Shown here in pieces: positions 31,443 to 39,590 of a stretch of DNA of 39,590 nucleotides. This DNA is from JBIOHJ01 sp044448905 (GTDB lineage: Bacteria; Bacteroidota; Bacteroidia; AKYH767-A; OLB10). Every line of letters begins with the position of its first letter. Position 1 is the first letter of the stretch. The stretch spans positions 1 through 39,590 of the forward strand of contig JBIOHJ010000010.1 of the NCBI GenBank assembly GCA_044448905.1. The letters run 5' to 3'. Both the position numbers and the translations under genes were made by a program. The notes under the pieces are model-generated. The model had not been told where the DNA came from. It made no database searches and saw nothing but the letters and a program-made list of their open reading frames with translations.

Positions 31443-33527
31443 CTATTTTAGCTCGTCAAACATTTGGTCAACTTTCTCTCTCATGTCATGCACAGGATAC
31501 AGTTTGTAGCTGTCAAAGTTAGGATGAAGTTGTACAAAAAACATTTCTGAAACAGGTTTAGCATAATGGTCTTCAAGAATCTTCTTGTAGATATTTAATT
31601 GTAAGCAGTAGTGATTGTAATTGCAATCATCAAGGTCGCTACAAACTCCGATACCACTATTAAAACCGTTATACTCTTTGATGTCCTTACTTCTTTTCCA
31701 ATCGTAAATCGCATAAGTGCCGTCATCCTTTTTGAAAATCATATCTGCTGTTCCAGCTACATAAATGAAGTCGTCAAAAATTCTCCACTCCGTTCTGTAA
31801 AGTTTTAAGCCGGATAGATGCGTATCGTAAAAGTCCAGGAAAAATTCAAACTCCCTTTTGTTTGTGGGCTTTATTTTTTTATCACTGTCAAAATATTTTT
31901 CAATGTCAAGGTGTAGGCGTGTACCAAGATTAGCAGATTGTTGGCGGTTTGTTTCCCATTCGTCTTTAAGTTGCTGTGCCGTTCTACCTTGTTGTTGTGC
32001 TTTATAAGCTGCCCAATAATCATCATCAAAGTCCTGAAAAAATCTTTTTACCAAAGTGCTTGCCGAAATTGTTCTTGGGTTGTCGTCAATTAAATAAATG
32101 TGAGGGATGGGAAAGAATTTTATTCTGCTGTCGCGGTGATGTTTGTTTAACTCGTTTATTTTTCCTTTTGGTTTTTCAATTTCAAGTGTTGACGGGGCAA
32201 CTCTTTCTTCTGCTGCCTTCTCTGTTTCGTTTTGAAAAAGATTTCCGGTGTCAATAACAACTTTAGTTGTTTCAATAAAAGTAGTGTGCAGATAATTTTC
32301 GCGGTAGTTTTCTTTTGCCCATTTTTCTGCTTTGACTTTTGACCAAAATGGTTCTACCGAAACTGTGGGTATATTTTGAAGTTCCTGTGGAATTGTAAAA
32401 GATGCGTTCACGCTTTTGATAACTTCTGCAACTAACCTGCAACAACCCTTTGGATTTTCATGGACTTGTTTTTCTGTAAAGCGAATTACAATCCATCCTC
32501 TATCGTTGAAATATTGATTGCGGTAATCATCAATTCCTTTGTAGTGTGTTGCAAATCTTCCAATGCCATCGTACGGTTCATCAATTTCAATGTCAATGAA
32601 CAGATTTAGATTTTCTCTTTCATCAATCAAAGTAAAATCAGGTTCGTAAGGTCTTGTGTTGTCAGAAACAAAAAGAAAGCGGTCATTGAAAAACTGTAAA
32701 CCTCTTTGTCTGAAAAAATATGTTTTCAATTCTTCTTCATATACTGGCTCTTTGAAACCTTTTATTCCAAGCCGACCTTTTCGCGGAAACTTGATGACTG
32801 AATTGGGTTGAGGCATTGATACGAAGGGAAAACAACTCTTTGAAAAGTTGTTGTTGGGGCTATAGCCGATATATTTAACACCTCGTTTGTCGCCTTCAAT
32901 ATCTTGATATTTACCTAATGTTGTCCTGTAAGAAATTTTTTTTTTAGCTATCTCAAGGGATAGATGTGAGTTTTCTTTTTCAAGGTCTGACTTTCGTTCC
33001 GATAATTCCGTTGCTTGCTTTTTCAGTTGTTGGAACTGTGTCTGCACGGTATCAATTCCTTCTTTCAAATTTTTCTTTTGTTCCGTCAGCGTTGCAAGTT
33101 CGATGCTTGTTTGTTTTGCCTTCTGTGAATTACTCTCAATGGTAGCTTTTAATTTTTCTGTTTCAGATTTGATTGTTTGCAAGTCAGATTGAACTTGCTG
33201 TTTATCCTTGTTGATTGTTTGCAGTTGTTGTTGTCCTGAACTTATTGAACTGCTCAATTTATTCCATTCACTTTGCAGTTTGGCCGTATCGCTTTTAAGT
33301 TTGGCAAAATCAGTTTGATGTTGTGATTTGTCCTTTGATAAAGCGTCAACGGTTTGCAGAAGTGATTGCTTTGAACTTGTCGCCTCGTTAATCTCGTTAT
33401 TCAATTTCTTCAACTTATTCGGCTGACGGAAAAAAGCGTAATAAACTGTTCCGATACTTGTCAGAAAAGTTGCCCCCGCGATTATGCTTAAAAGTAAAAT
33501 CATTATTACGAGAAAATAACTAACCAA
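31443..33527 (-). CDS. Membrane-anchored coiled-coil protein with two PD-(D/E)XK-type nuclease domains
   Basis: 694 residues. A membrane helix at 5-30 is followed by a long coiled coil (about 36-198, Gln/Lys/Ser-rich heptads). The first nuclease-like domain (about 200-385) resembles DUF559/very-short-patch enzymes: EPDF (Asp297), FIDIEID (Glu314, Asp316), then YRNQYFNDRGWIVIRFTEKQV. The second (about 465-694) resembles the RecB/Cas4-like nuclease found in large DNA viruses and some bacteria: GTRLHLDIEKYF (His539, Glu542), AGTADMIF (Asp595), YAIYDWKRSK (Asp609, Lys611), and CNYNHYCLQLNIYKKIL. It sits at the junction of two convergent phage modules, like an inserted accessory gene. A role in defence against other phages or plasmids is inferred; a phage DNA-processing role is the alternative. 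Confidence 0.75.
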   Translation of the reverse strand: MVSYFLVIMILLLSIIAGATFLTSIGTVYYAFFRQPNKLKKLNNEINEATSSKQSLLQTVDALSKDKSQHQTDFAKLKSDTAKLQSEWNKLSSSISSGQQQLQTINKDKQQVQSDLQTIKSETEKLKATIESNSQKAKQTSIELATLTEQKKNLKEGIDTVQTQFQQLKKQATELSERKSDLEKENSHLSLEIAKKKISYRTTLGKYQDIEGDKRGVKYIGYSPNNNFSKSCFPFVSMPQPNSVIKFPRKGRLGIKGFKEPVYEEELKTYFFRQRGLQFFNDRFLFVSDNTRPYEPDFTLIDERENLNLFIDIEIDEPYDGIGRFATHYKGIDDYRNQYFNDRGWIVIRFTEKQVHENPKGCCRLVAEVIKSVNASFTIPQELQNIPTVSVEPFWSKVKAEKWAKENYRENYLHTTFIETTKVVIDTGNLFQNETEKAAEERVAPSTLEIEKPKGKINELNKHHRDSRIKFFPIPHIYLIDDNPRTISASTLVKRFFQDFDDDYWAAYKAQQQGRTAQQLKDEWETNRQQSANLGTRLHLDIEKYFDSDKKIKPTNKREFEFFLDFYDTHLSGLKLYRTEWRIFDDFIYVAGTADMIFKKDDGTYAIYDWKRSKDIKEYNGFNSGIGVCSDLDDCNYNHYCLQLNIYKKILEDHYAKPVSEMFFVQLHPNFDSYKLYPVHDMREKVDQMFDELK

Positions 33528-33576
33528 AAGTAGTCAGATAATAGAAATAGACAAATGAGTAAAATCAAAAAAAAAT

Positions 33577-33602
33577 CCTACAGAGGGTGCAGGACTTTTT
33601 CT
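33577..33602 (-). terminator. Terminator of the capsid gene unit
   Basis: On the minus strand GTCCTGCA pairs with TGTAGGAT around CCCTC and is followed by a run of nine T. It lies 19 bases beyond the capsid stop. Confidence 0.85.
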
Positions 33603-33620
33603 TGGAAATTATTTTTGAAA

Positions 33621-34529
33621 TTACGGTTGCTGAATAATTGCTACAATTCCTTTTTGGTCGTTTCGTCTTTTCCTTCCCCCCATTCTTACAAGTGCTGAAT
33701 AAATATCACCGTAATACGTGGGGTCACCGAGATTTTCAAAAAAGTCAACTGTACCGAGGGCACGTTCTACAGTGTTTTTATGCCAAGCTAATACAACTCC
33801 GTTGTCGGTGATTGCTGTAGCTGCACCGGGTAACTGAATGACGGGTGTACCTGCATTGTTAGCAGTTAATACGGTAGTGCGTTCCATCAAATAAAAGCCA
33901 TACAGTTTTCTGACAACTCCTTTAGGCAAATCCAAGAGTTGGGATTCTTCCCGATATTGAGTGATGTTCAGTTCATCAGTAAGCTGGTCGTACATGTCTG
34001 AATCAATCATCATGTAGCGGTCTGTTTTGGGAACATTTTGCTTGTTTAAAGTCAACCGTGCTTTTTTGATGTCAGCAAGCATCAGTTTTTTACGAGTTCC
34101 TGTTGCACCTGGCATGTGTGCTGCCACATCAGCACCTGTTGTGCGGATAATTGAACCTGCTGCCTCCGGTCTCCAATGATAAAGCATCCAATCAGCAACC
34201 GTTTCCTTGATTGCGCTTTCAGATTCCTGCAAAACATTTGAAAGCTTGTCATAAGCAAGTTCAATAGTGTCGGCATTTGGAATGAGAATCGGGTCGCTTG
34301 TAAATTCATCAATGGCATACGTTATATCAACGTCTGTACGCTGCGTAACTGATGCTGGGAGTGATGTTCTGTTTCTTACAATAGCAGGTGCAGCACCAGC
34401 GTTGGGAATATGCACAACCTTACCCATTAAAACATATTGGTCGGCAATGAACGCATAATTTAAAAATTCATTGTCCTTAAACAAATTTTCCTGAATGTGT
34501 CGTGTCCAGATTTCTTTTTGAATAGCCAT
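33621..34529 (-). CDS. Phage major capsid protein
   Basis: 302 residues. It begins MAIQKEIWTRHIQENLFKDN and carries FLNYAFIADQYVLMGKVVHIPNAG, then SDMYDQLTDELN and LYGFYLMERTTVL, and ends with a short basic tail (MGGRKRRND). This is the pattern of HK97-fold coat proteins of Bacteroidota phages and prophages. Placement directly after the protease-scaffold gene (12 bases, same strand) supports the call. No separate decoration protein is visible. Confidence 0.82.
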   Translation of the reverse strand: MAIQKEIWTRHIQENLFKDNEFLNYAFIADQYVLMGKVVHIPNAGAAPAIVRNRTSLPASVTQRTDVDITYAIDEFTSDPILIPNADTIELAYDKLSNVLQESESAIKETVADWMLYHWRPEAAGSIIRTTGADVAAHMPGATGTRKKLMLADIKKARLTLNKQNVPKTDRYMMIDSDMYDQLTDELNITQYREESQLLDLPKGVVRKLYGFYLMERTTVLTANNAGTPVIQLPGAATAITDNGVVLAWHKNTVERALGTVDFFENLGDPTYYGDIYSALVRMGGRKRRNDQKGIVAIIQQP

Positions 34530-34541
34530 TTTATTTTTTTA

Positions 34542-35666
34542 TTAGTTGATAGATAATTTAGGAAGTTTACCAAACTCTTTTTTAAAGAGTGCGGAATATT
34601 TTACAGGTTCTTTCTCTTTCATTTCAGAAAGTAACTCAGGTGCTTGCTCCTGATACTCCCGGAATGTTTTGTACTCGGGTGTTTCCTCAGATGTTGTTTG
34701 GAGTTGTGAAGCAATACTCCTGTAAGGAGTAATTGCTGTTAATGCAACTTTAGTTGCATCATAATTTGCCTCTGCAAGTGCAACGTAAGTTGCACGTTGT
34801 TCTTCGGTGATGCGGTTTGATTTTATTGCACCTTCAACAAGGTCTTTTACTTTTTGCTTTTGCGATTCCTGCAACTTGTTTTGAAACTCGGTGTTTTGCT
34901 GTTTCAATTTTTCATTCTCGTCCTGAAGCAAGTTATTTTTATTGTTCTGATTTTGAAATGCAGCTAACACATCCTGCTCGGTAGCTGTTTCCGGTAAACC
35001 ATACAAGGCAATGAATTGATTTAATATTTGCATGTCATTTTTATTAAGTGAATTTTCAATTTGAAGATTATAGAATTGCCAAACTTCTTTTGCATTGTCT
35101 TTTTTCTTTGGTGACTTTTTTATCACTCCATCAAATATTTCATCAACTAACTTTTGCTTTACTGCATCAGTGGCATTGAACCAAGTATCTTTCCCTCTCT
35201 GCATCCATGTGTTTTGAATGTCCTCGACATTCATTCCTGTTTTCTCTGCATAGATAGAAAGCAAAGATTTTTCAAGCTCGTCCATCAATGATGCGGTTTC
35301 CCTCAATTTGTCTGCATCACCATTGGCAGAACCGGAAACACGGTGAATCATTAGTTGCGCGTAGCGTGACATAAAGATTTTAGTGCCGGCTAAGGCAATC
35401 ACGCTTGCCATAGATGCTGCAAGCCCGTCAATGTAAATATGGATTTCAGCAGGACTATTTTTTAATGTGTTGTAGATAGTGATGCCCTCAAACACATCAC
35501 CCCCTGCTGAATTTAACCGAACATTTATTTTGTTGTGCGTGGATTCTAACTTTTTAAAATCAGAAATAAACCGTTTGCTATCGGTGTCTTTCCAATTTCC
35601 AATGAACCCATACAACAAAATTTCTGCTGAGTTTTCGTGTTGATTTATGATGTAACTATCGTTCAT
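34542..35666 (-). CDS. ClpP-type prohead protease fused to a scaffold domain
   Basis: 374 residues. Residues 1-180 are a ClpP/S49-like serine protease: NSAGGDVFEGITIYNTL (52-68), the nucleophile Ser85 in GLAASMAS, and His108 in LMIHRVSG. Residues about 215-374 are helical and Gln/Glu-rich (QNKNNLLQDENEKLKQQNTEFQNKL), which suggests a scaffold that is cut away during maturation. The joint product is common in tailed phages. It is divergent from the terminase genes with about 115 bases between them. Confidence 0.88.
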   Translation of the reverse strand: MNDSYIINQHENSAEILLYGFIGNWKDTDSKRFISDFKKLESTHNKINVRLNSAGGDVFEGITIYNTLKNSPAEIHIYIDGLAASMASVIALAGTKIFMSRYAQLMIHRVSGSANGDADKLRETASLMDELEKSLLSIYAEKTGMNVEDIQNTWMQRGKDTWFNATDAVKQKLVDEIFDGVIKKSPKKKDNAKEVWQFYNLQIENSLNKNDMQILNQFIALYGLPETATEQDVLAAFQNQNNKNNLLQDENEKLKQQNTEFQNKLQESQKQKVKDLVEGAIKSNRITEEQRATYVALAEANYDATKVALTAITPYRSIASQLQTTSEETPEYKTFREYQEQAPELLSEMKEKEPVKYSALFKKEFGKLPKLSIN

Positions 35667-35782
35667 TTATTTTCAAAACTGTATAAAATTAAATGTTATA
35701 TTTAACCGAAATGCACTCTGTATTCGTTAGCACTCCTTTGTTTCGCCATGTAGCAGGATGCACATAAATATTTTTAGAAAAG

Positions 35783-36214
35783 ATGACCAGAAAACAGAAA
35801 ATTGACGTTGCACGAACTCTTTACCTGATGACAGAAAAAAGTCAGAAGGAAATTTGTGATGTTGTTAAGTGGACTGAAAAAACTTTCACTGACCAAAAAC
35901 GAAAAGGAAACTGGAATGAAATGCGCGACACAAAAAGTTTAACTAAGCAGCAAATTATTTCTATGCTGCATACGCAAACCTTAAAAATTGTAGATGCTGC
36001 AAAAGATGAAAACAGATTACTGAGCGCACGCGAAGTAGATTCAATTGCAAAGCTGGCTTCCTCAATTGATAAGTTAGAAAAGAAAGCAACTATTGAAACT
36101 TACATAGAAGTGTTTGAGGAATACAACAGATGGCTTATGTCTGTAAACGTTGATTTCGCACAGCGAAATAATCATCATCAGGATTTATTTATTCAAAGCA
36201 AGATTTCAAAATGA
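35783..36214 (+). CDS. Phage terminase small subunit (DUF1804-like)
   Basis: 143 residues. An N-terminal helix-turn-helix (KIDVARTLYLMTEKSQKEICDVVKWTEKTFTDQKRKGNW) is followed by helical oligomerisation sequence. The HTH type and the position upstream of TerL fit the small terminase that recognises phage DNA. Its TGA overlaps the large terminase ATG by 4 bases. Confidence 0.8.
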   Translation: MTRKQKIDVARTLYLMTEKSQKEICDVVKWTEKTFTDQKRKGNWNEMRDTKSLTKQQIISMLHTQTLKIVDAAKDENRLLSAREVDSIAKLASSIDKLEKKATIETYIEVFEEYNRWLMSVNVDFAQRNNHHQDLFIQSKISK

Positions 36215-37725
36215 AAGTAAGTAAACAAAGTTTACAGCGGTGGCAAGCGCATTGCACGAAAGTGCAACAGCTAACTGTTTTTAATGGTTTTGAGAGTGCA
36301 ACTGAAAAAGCGGAACGGATAGAGAGGGCGAAAACGGATTATCAATTTTTTGTTGAATATTATTTCCCGCACTACGCAAAAAGCAAGTGCGGTCAATTTC
36401 AGATTGAAGCTGCCAAAGAAGTTGCACGAAACAAAAAATTGAGAGGGCTTTATGAATGGGCGCGTGGTCACGCTAAAAGCACGCACTTTGATTTAATGAT
36501 TCCGCTCTGGCTGAAAATTAAAAATGAATTGACAGTAATGATTCTTGTGGGCAAGTCAGAGGATAATGCGAAAACTTTACTCGGTGACTTACAAGCGGAA
36601 CTGCAATTCAACCAAAGATATATTCATGACTACGGTGAGCAAATAAATTTGGGGAGTTGGGAGGATGGAAGATTTATTACCAAAGATGCGAAAGCATTCT
36701 TTGCACTTGGCAGAGGGCAAAGCCCTCGCGGTTTGCGTTACAGGCAATGCCGTCCTGACTATATTGTAGTTGATGATTTAGATGATGATGAACTTGTAAC
36801 CAATGAAAGCCGTGTTGCAAAAATGCTTGACTGGATTCTTGAAGCATTGTTTAATACAATGGACATGGGGCGCGGGAGATTTGTATTAGTAGGCAACCGG
36901 ATTCATAAAAATTCTGTGCTTGCAAACTTTGCAAAAGTGCCCGGTGTGAAACATTCAACCGTGAACGCTCTTGATGTAAAAGGAAAACCTTCCTGGCATG
37001 AAAAATATTCCAACGAAGATATTCAGCAAGTGGTTGAAACTATTGGAGAGCGAAGGGCGCAAAAAGAGTTTTTCAATAATCCGATTACGGATGGAAGTGT
37101 TTTCAAACTGAAGGATATTCGTTTCAAGGAAACTGAGCCATTGAAAAATTACAGATACATCGTTTGCTATACTGACCCTTCATTTAAAAGCGGGGCTAAA
37201 TCGGACTACAAAGCAACCGTACTCATTGGAAAAAATTCTATTGGAGAATATCATTTACTGAAAGCATTTGTTGCACAAACCACAGTGAAAGAAATGGTGC
37301 AATGGCATTACACGATTCACCAAACCTATTCACCCCATTGTTCAATTTACTATTACATGGAATCGAATTTTATTCAGGATATGTTGTTTGATGAGTTTAC
37401 AAAAATGGGTGAAGAATACGGAACACAAATACCGATTAAAGGAGATGCACGAAACAAACCTGATAAGTTCCAAAGGATAGAAAACCTTCAACCATTATTT
37501 GAACGTGGCATATTTTATTTCAATGAAGCTGAAAAAAATGATACCGGCACCAAAAGACTGATTGAACAACTGCTCATGTTTGAGAAAGGCAGCCGTTACC
37601 ATGATGACGGACCTGATGCCATTGAAGGGGCTGTATGGATGCTTAATTTCAAAACAAGGGTTGACCTACCTCTTATTATCGGGATGCGAAATACAGGCAC
37701 GTATCGCAATGCAATGCGTTTTTAG
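36211..37725 (+). CDS. Phage terminase large subunit
   Basis: 504 residues, normal length. The ATPase part has a Walker A-like ARGHAKST (84-91) and Walker B PDYIVVDDLDDDE (182-194). The nuclease part has CYTDPSFKSG (Asp321), YYYMESNFIQDMLFDEF, and HDDGPDAIEGA (about 471-481), which gives the set of acidic residues of RNase H-fold terminases. It packages DNA into the prohead through the DUF935 portal. It is translationally coupled to the small subunit. Confidence 0.92.
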   Translation: MKVSKQSLQRWQAHCTKVQQLTVFNGFESATEKAERIERAKTDYQFFVEYYFPHYAKSKCGQFQIEAAKEVARNKKLRGLYEWARGHAKSTHFDLMIPLWLKIKNELTVMILVGKSEDNAKTLLGDLQAELQFNQRYIHDYGEQINLGSWEDGRFITKDAKAFFALGRGQSPRGLRYRQCRPDYIVVDDLDDDELVTNESRVAKMLDWILEALFNTMDMGRGRFVLVGNRIHKNSVLANFAKVPGVKHSTVNALDVKGKPSWHEKYSNEDIQQVVETIGERRAQKEFFNNPITDGSVFKLKDIRFKETEPLKNYRYIVCYTDPSFKSGAKSDYKATVLIGKNSIGEYHLLKAFVAQTTVKEMVQWHYTIHQTYSPHCSIYYYMESNFIQDMLFDEFTKMGEEYGTQIPIKGDARNKPDKFQRIENLQPLFERGIFYFNEAEKNDTGTKRLIEQLLMFEKGSRYHDDGPDAIEGAVWMLNFKTRVDLPLIIGMRNTGTYRNAMRF

Positions 37726-37844
37726 CAGGGGCGCGAGCGAAGCGAGCGCAAGGTCAGCCATAGGGGGGTTGGAGGGTTGTGTGCGCTTTTTCAGAGTGTT
37801 CATTCAGAATCGAAAGGTTAATTTGGTATCATTCAGGGTTAAGA

Positions 37845-37874
37845 ATTGGTATCAAGATTAAGATTATAACTTTG
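37845..37874 (+). promoter_or_regulatory. Promoter of the HEPN gene
   Basis: TTG near 37846 and TAACTTTG at 37867-37874 have fitting spacing for Bacteroidota sigma factor. The ATG at 37893 follows after 18 bases. The gene therefore has its own promoter inside the phage region. Confidence 0.6.
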
Positions 37875-37892
37875 TATTATAAATTTATAATC

Positions 37893-38384
37893 ATGACAGA
37901 TTGGAGATTAATTAATCAGGCATTTATTGGAATAAACTGGCTGAAAATAATCAATGATGCAAATAATGCAGATAGAACATTGAGAGAGCTACTTCATGAA
38001 AGAGAAGCTGCTGTATATCTACCAGGGGAACGTGTTTTAAATATAGGAGTACTGATGATGGCCTGTTATATATTATTCGTTTATGTGAGAGAAAACGAAT
38101 ATCAAACGCTGGATTTTGCCAAAATTGATATTTCAGATTTTACAATTAATTCGCAAGATGGAAATAATAATGCGTCTGAACAGTTATGTAGGAGGTTAAG
38201 AAATGCGGTTGCTCATTCTCGTTTTAAAGTTGACCATGACCATAATTTAATAATATTTAATGATGAACGAAATGGAGCAGACAGAATAGAGTTTCAAATC
38301 GGAATAGTAGAATTAGGCACTTTCATTGATAATTTTATAATTGAGGTTAACAATCAGAACATTGCCAAAATTCAGACTGTGTAA
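37893..38384 (+). CDS. HEPN-type protein (pEK499_p136-like)
   Basis: 163 residues from ATG 37893; the frame is open to 37779, but the promoter lies in that extension. The core shows helices with RTLRELLHEREAAVYLPGERVLN and the HEPN signature RNAVAHSRF (Arg103, His108 in R-x4-H), followed by a beta hairpin (NLIIFNDERNG, RIEFQI). That plan matches the pEK499_p136 HEPN group. HEPN proteins often are RNases of toxin or abortive-infection systems. No antitoxin gene follows. Independent promoter and position after terL suggest a phage accessory (moron) gene. Confidence 0.7.
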   Translation: MTDWRLINQAFIGINWLKIINDANNADRTLRELLHEREAAVYLPGERVLNIGVLMMACYILFVYVRENEYQTLDFAKIDISDFTINSQDGNNNASEQLCRRLRNAVAHSRFKVDHDHNLIIFNDERNGADRIEFQIGIVELGTFIDNFIIEVNNQNIAKIQTV

Positions 38385-38515
38385 TATTTTTTTAACTGTG
38401 AGTGAAATGTGTGCGGTTGAAAAGGCAAGTGTAATGACTGAATGACTGAACGAATTTGAAAGGGTGAATGTAGCTGTGTTTATTTGCTTGGTCGGGTCGC
38501 GGGTTGATTAGCAAA

Positions 38516-38728
38516 GAAACCAGCGGAATGAACAGAAGGGACGGTAATGAGAGAAGGAATGAAGGAGTTACTCTTGCGTGGGGTGCTGAGGTGAGTGAAA
38601 TGAATGAAGTGAAGTAGTGAGGAAGTAGTGTAGCGGAATAGAGAACGAACCCTTAATGGGTTCGGGCGAAATGAAGCGGAACGGATGACGAACGAATGAG
38701 CGGAATGAATGAACTGACCGTAAGCACA
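38516..38728. repeat. Purine-rich degenerate repeat tract
   Basis: The plus strand is strongly A+G biased and built of variants of GAATGAA, GAAGTGA, GCGGAATGAA and GAACGAATGA, with few C or T. A short hairpin GAACCC(A/T)...GGGTTC (about 38648-38664) interrupts it. Confidence 0.7.
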
Positions 38729-39041
38729 TGGGTTTATGAAACGAGGTTTTTCTTCCTGCGTTTTTTTCTTTTCTTTTTTTGAGGATGTTCAATTTGAAAC
38801 TGCATTTCAATTTTAGGTTGTGTGTCGGCAATAGGCTGCAATTTTTTTTGCAGCCGGAAGTGTGGCAGCCATTTGAGCGGGGCGCGGTTTTTAGAACGGA
38901 GTGGAGAAAACCGCATTGCGCACCTATTGCGCACGGAGGCTGAGGTGCTGGATGCAATAGCGTAGCGGGCAGACAGCTATGTTTTAACTGCTACCAAATT
39001 TAAAAAATTAAAAAAGTCAGCAGTTAAAAACACAAGGGGGC

Positions 39042-39049
39042 TACCTTTG
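39042..39049 (+). promoter_or_regulatory. Promoter-like box TACCTTTG
   Basis: TACCTTTG fits TAnnTTTG and follows CAAGGGGGC, resembling the box at 29048 (GGTGGCTATCTTTG). A small frame of 54 residues begins at ATG 39063 (MAARATVVGGRACVPKGKK), ending at 39227, but its coding character is weak. Confidence 0.4.
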
Positions 39050-39590
39050 TTTTTTATTGGAGATGGCAGCACGAGCTACGGTTGTGGGCGGACGTGCTTG
39101 CGTACCAAAAGGGAAAAAACAGGTATGCCCCCGCAGCCTGAGACGACCCGCAGGCGAGCCTATACAAGACAGCCCGATGGATTTTTTTCCGCTGCTTTTT
39201 ATTTCAGCAGGGGAAAAAATACAGTAAAGGGCTGTGTGAACGTAGCGACTGAGAAAGCATTTTTTGATGACAGCTTTTTTGAAAAAACCCGAAGGGCGGG
39301 GTTTCTGACCATGCCTGCCTTTGAAAAATAAAAAAAAAGAAAGGCATGGTGAGAACCCCGAAGCTGGCGACAAAAATGCCGAAGGAGCGAAGAGAACGCC
39401 ATATTTCCTTTTCCTTTTTAAACCTGCATTTCAATTGGAAGAAGAAAGCCTTTTATCTTTTTAAAAAAAATCAGGATGCACTTGGGTGCGGTGGGATTTT
39501 TATAAAGGCGCCTTTGTGCGGCTAATTAAGAGATAGGATTTTCAATTAACTTTAGGCTGCACTTGGGTGAGCTAGGAAAAGGAGGTCAGA

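Larger units (their letters stand above)
38385..39590. other. Gene-poor right end with repeats
   Basis: About 1.2 kb without a convincing gene. It holds the purine-rich tract, two promoter-like boxes or repeats, and short frames with basic tails (for example minus strand 38734-38934, which ends in a run of Lys and Arg). TGCACTTGGGTG occurs twice (about 39478 and 39571) and CTGCATTTCAATT twice (about 38799 and 39424). Confidence 0.4.

Noticed and set aside
38568..38957. Minus-strand frame of 129 residues over the purine-rich tract
   Set aside because: Composition (His, Ser, Phe, Pro) simply reflects the pyrimidine-rich complement of the repeat; no domain pattern.

Overview
The window is chromosomal DNA of a Bacteroidota bacterium, probably an uncultured member outside the well-known gut genera. 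Evidence for this: two secreted proteins end in type IX secretion (T9SS) sorting domains; beta-barrel, DUF4136 and DUF4403 envelope proteins are abundant; several promoters fit the Bacteroidota TAnnTTTG -7 box; Shine-Dalgarno sequences are mostly absent. No rRNA, tRNA or CRISPR was seen.

Region 1 (1-21.1 kb) looks like ordinary host chromosome. It holds a T9SS secreted protein, a dihydroorotase-like protein that lacks the metal-binding HxH pair, a T9SS protein made of seven 60-residue repeats, a MacB-type ABC permease, and kynU-kmo (tryptophan/kynurenine catabolism). A long run of envelope genes follows: beta-barrels, lipoproteins, an OmpA-like protein and DUF4403. Two closely related barrel genes lie in opposite orientation around a truncated formylglycine-generating-enzyme-like gene.

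Region 2 (about 21.7-28.4 kb) is the most interesting part. A tyrosine recombinase is followed by three direct repeats and then by three consecutive units organised like integron gene cassettes. Each unit starts with GTTATnnGCA and ends in a long imperfect stem that opens with the exact inverse complement of that unit's own start: AC/GT, CG/CG and CC/GG at the two variable positions. This is the rule for circular integron cassettes. The recombinase, however, lacks the extra IntI-specific segment and reads toward the array instead of away from it. Unit 1 (3.7 kb) carries a restriction-modification-like pair and a Bacteroidota protein of unknown function. Units 2 and 3 each carry one secreted protein. 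The third attC-like site is cut off before its final core.

Region 3 (28.4-39.6 kb) is phage-derived. It encodes a Mu gp36-like protein, a DUF935 portal, a neck/tail-completion candidate, a capsid protein, a ClpP-type protease-scaffold, and small and large terminase. The modules are in mixed orientation and no tail genes are visible. Two likely defence or accessory genes sit at module borders: a membrane-anchored coiled-coil protein with two different PD-(D/E)XK-type nuclease domains, and a small HEPN-type protein. The last 1.2 kb is intergenic-looking, with a purine-rich repeat tract.
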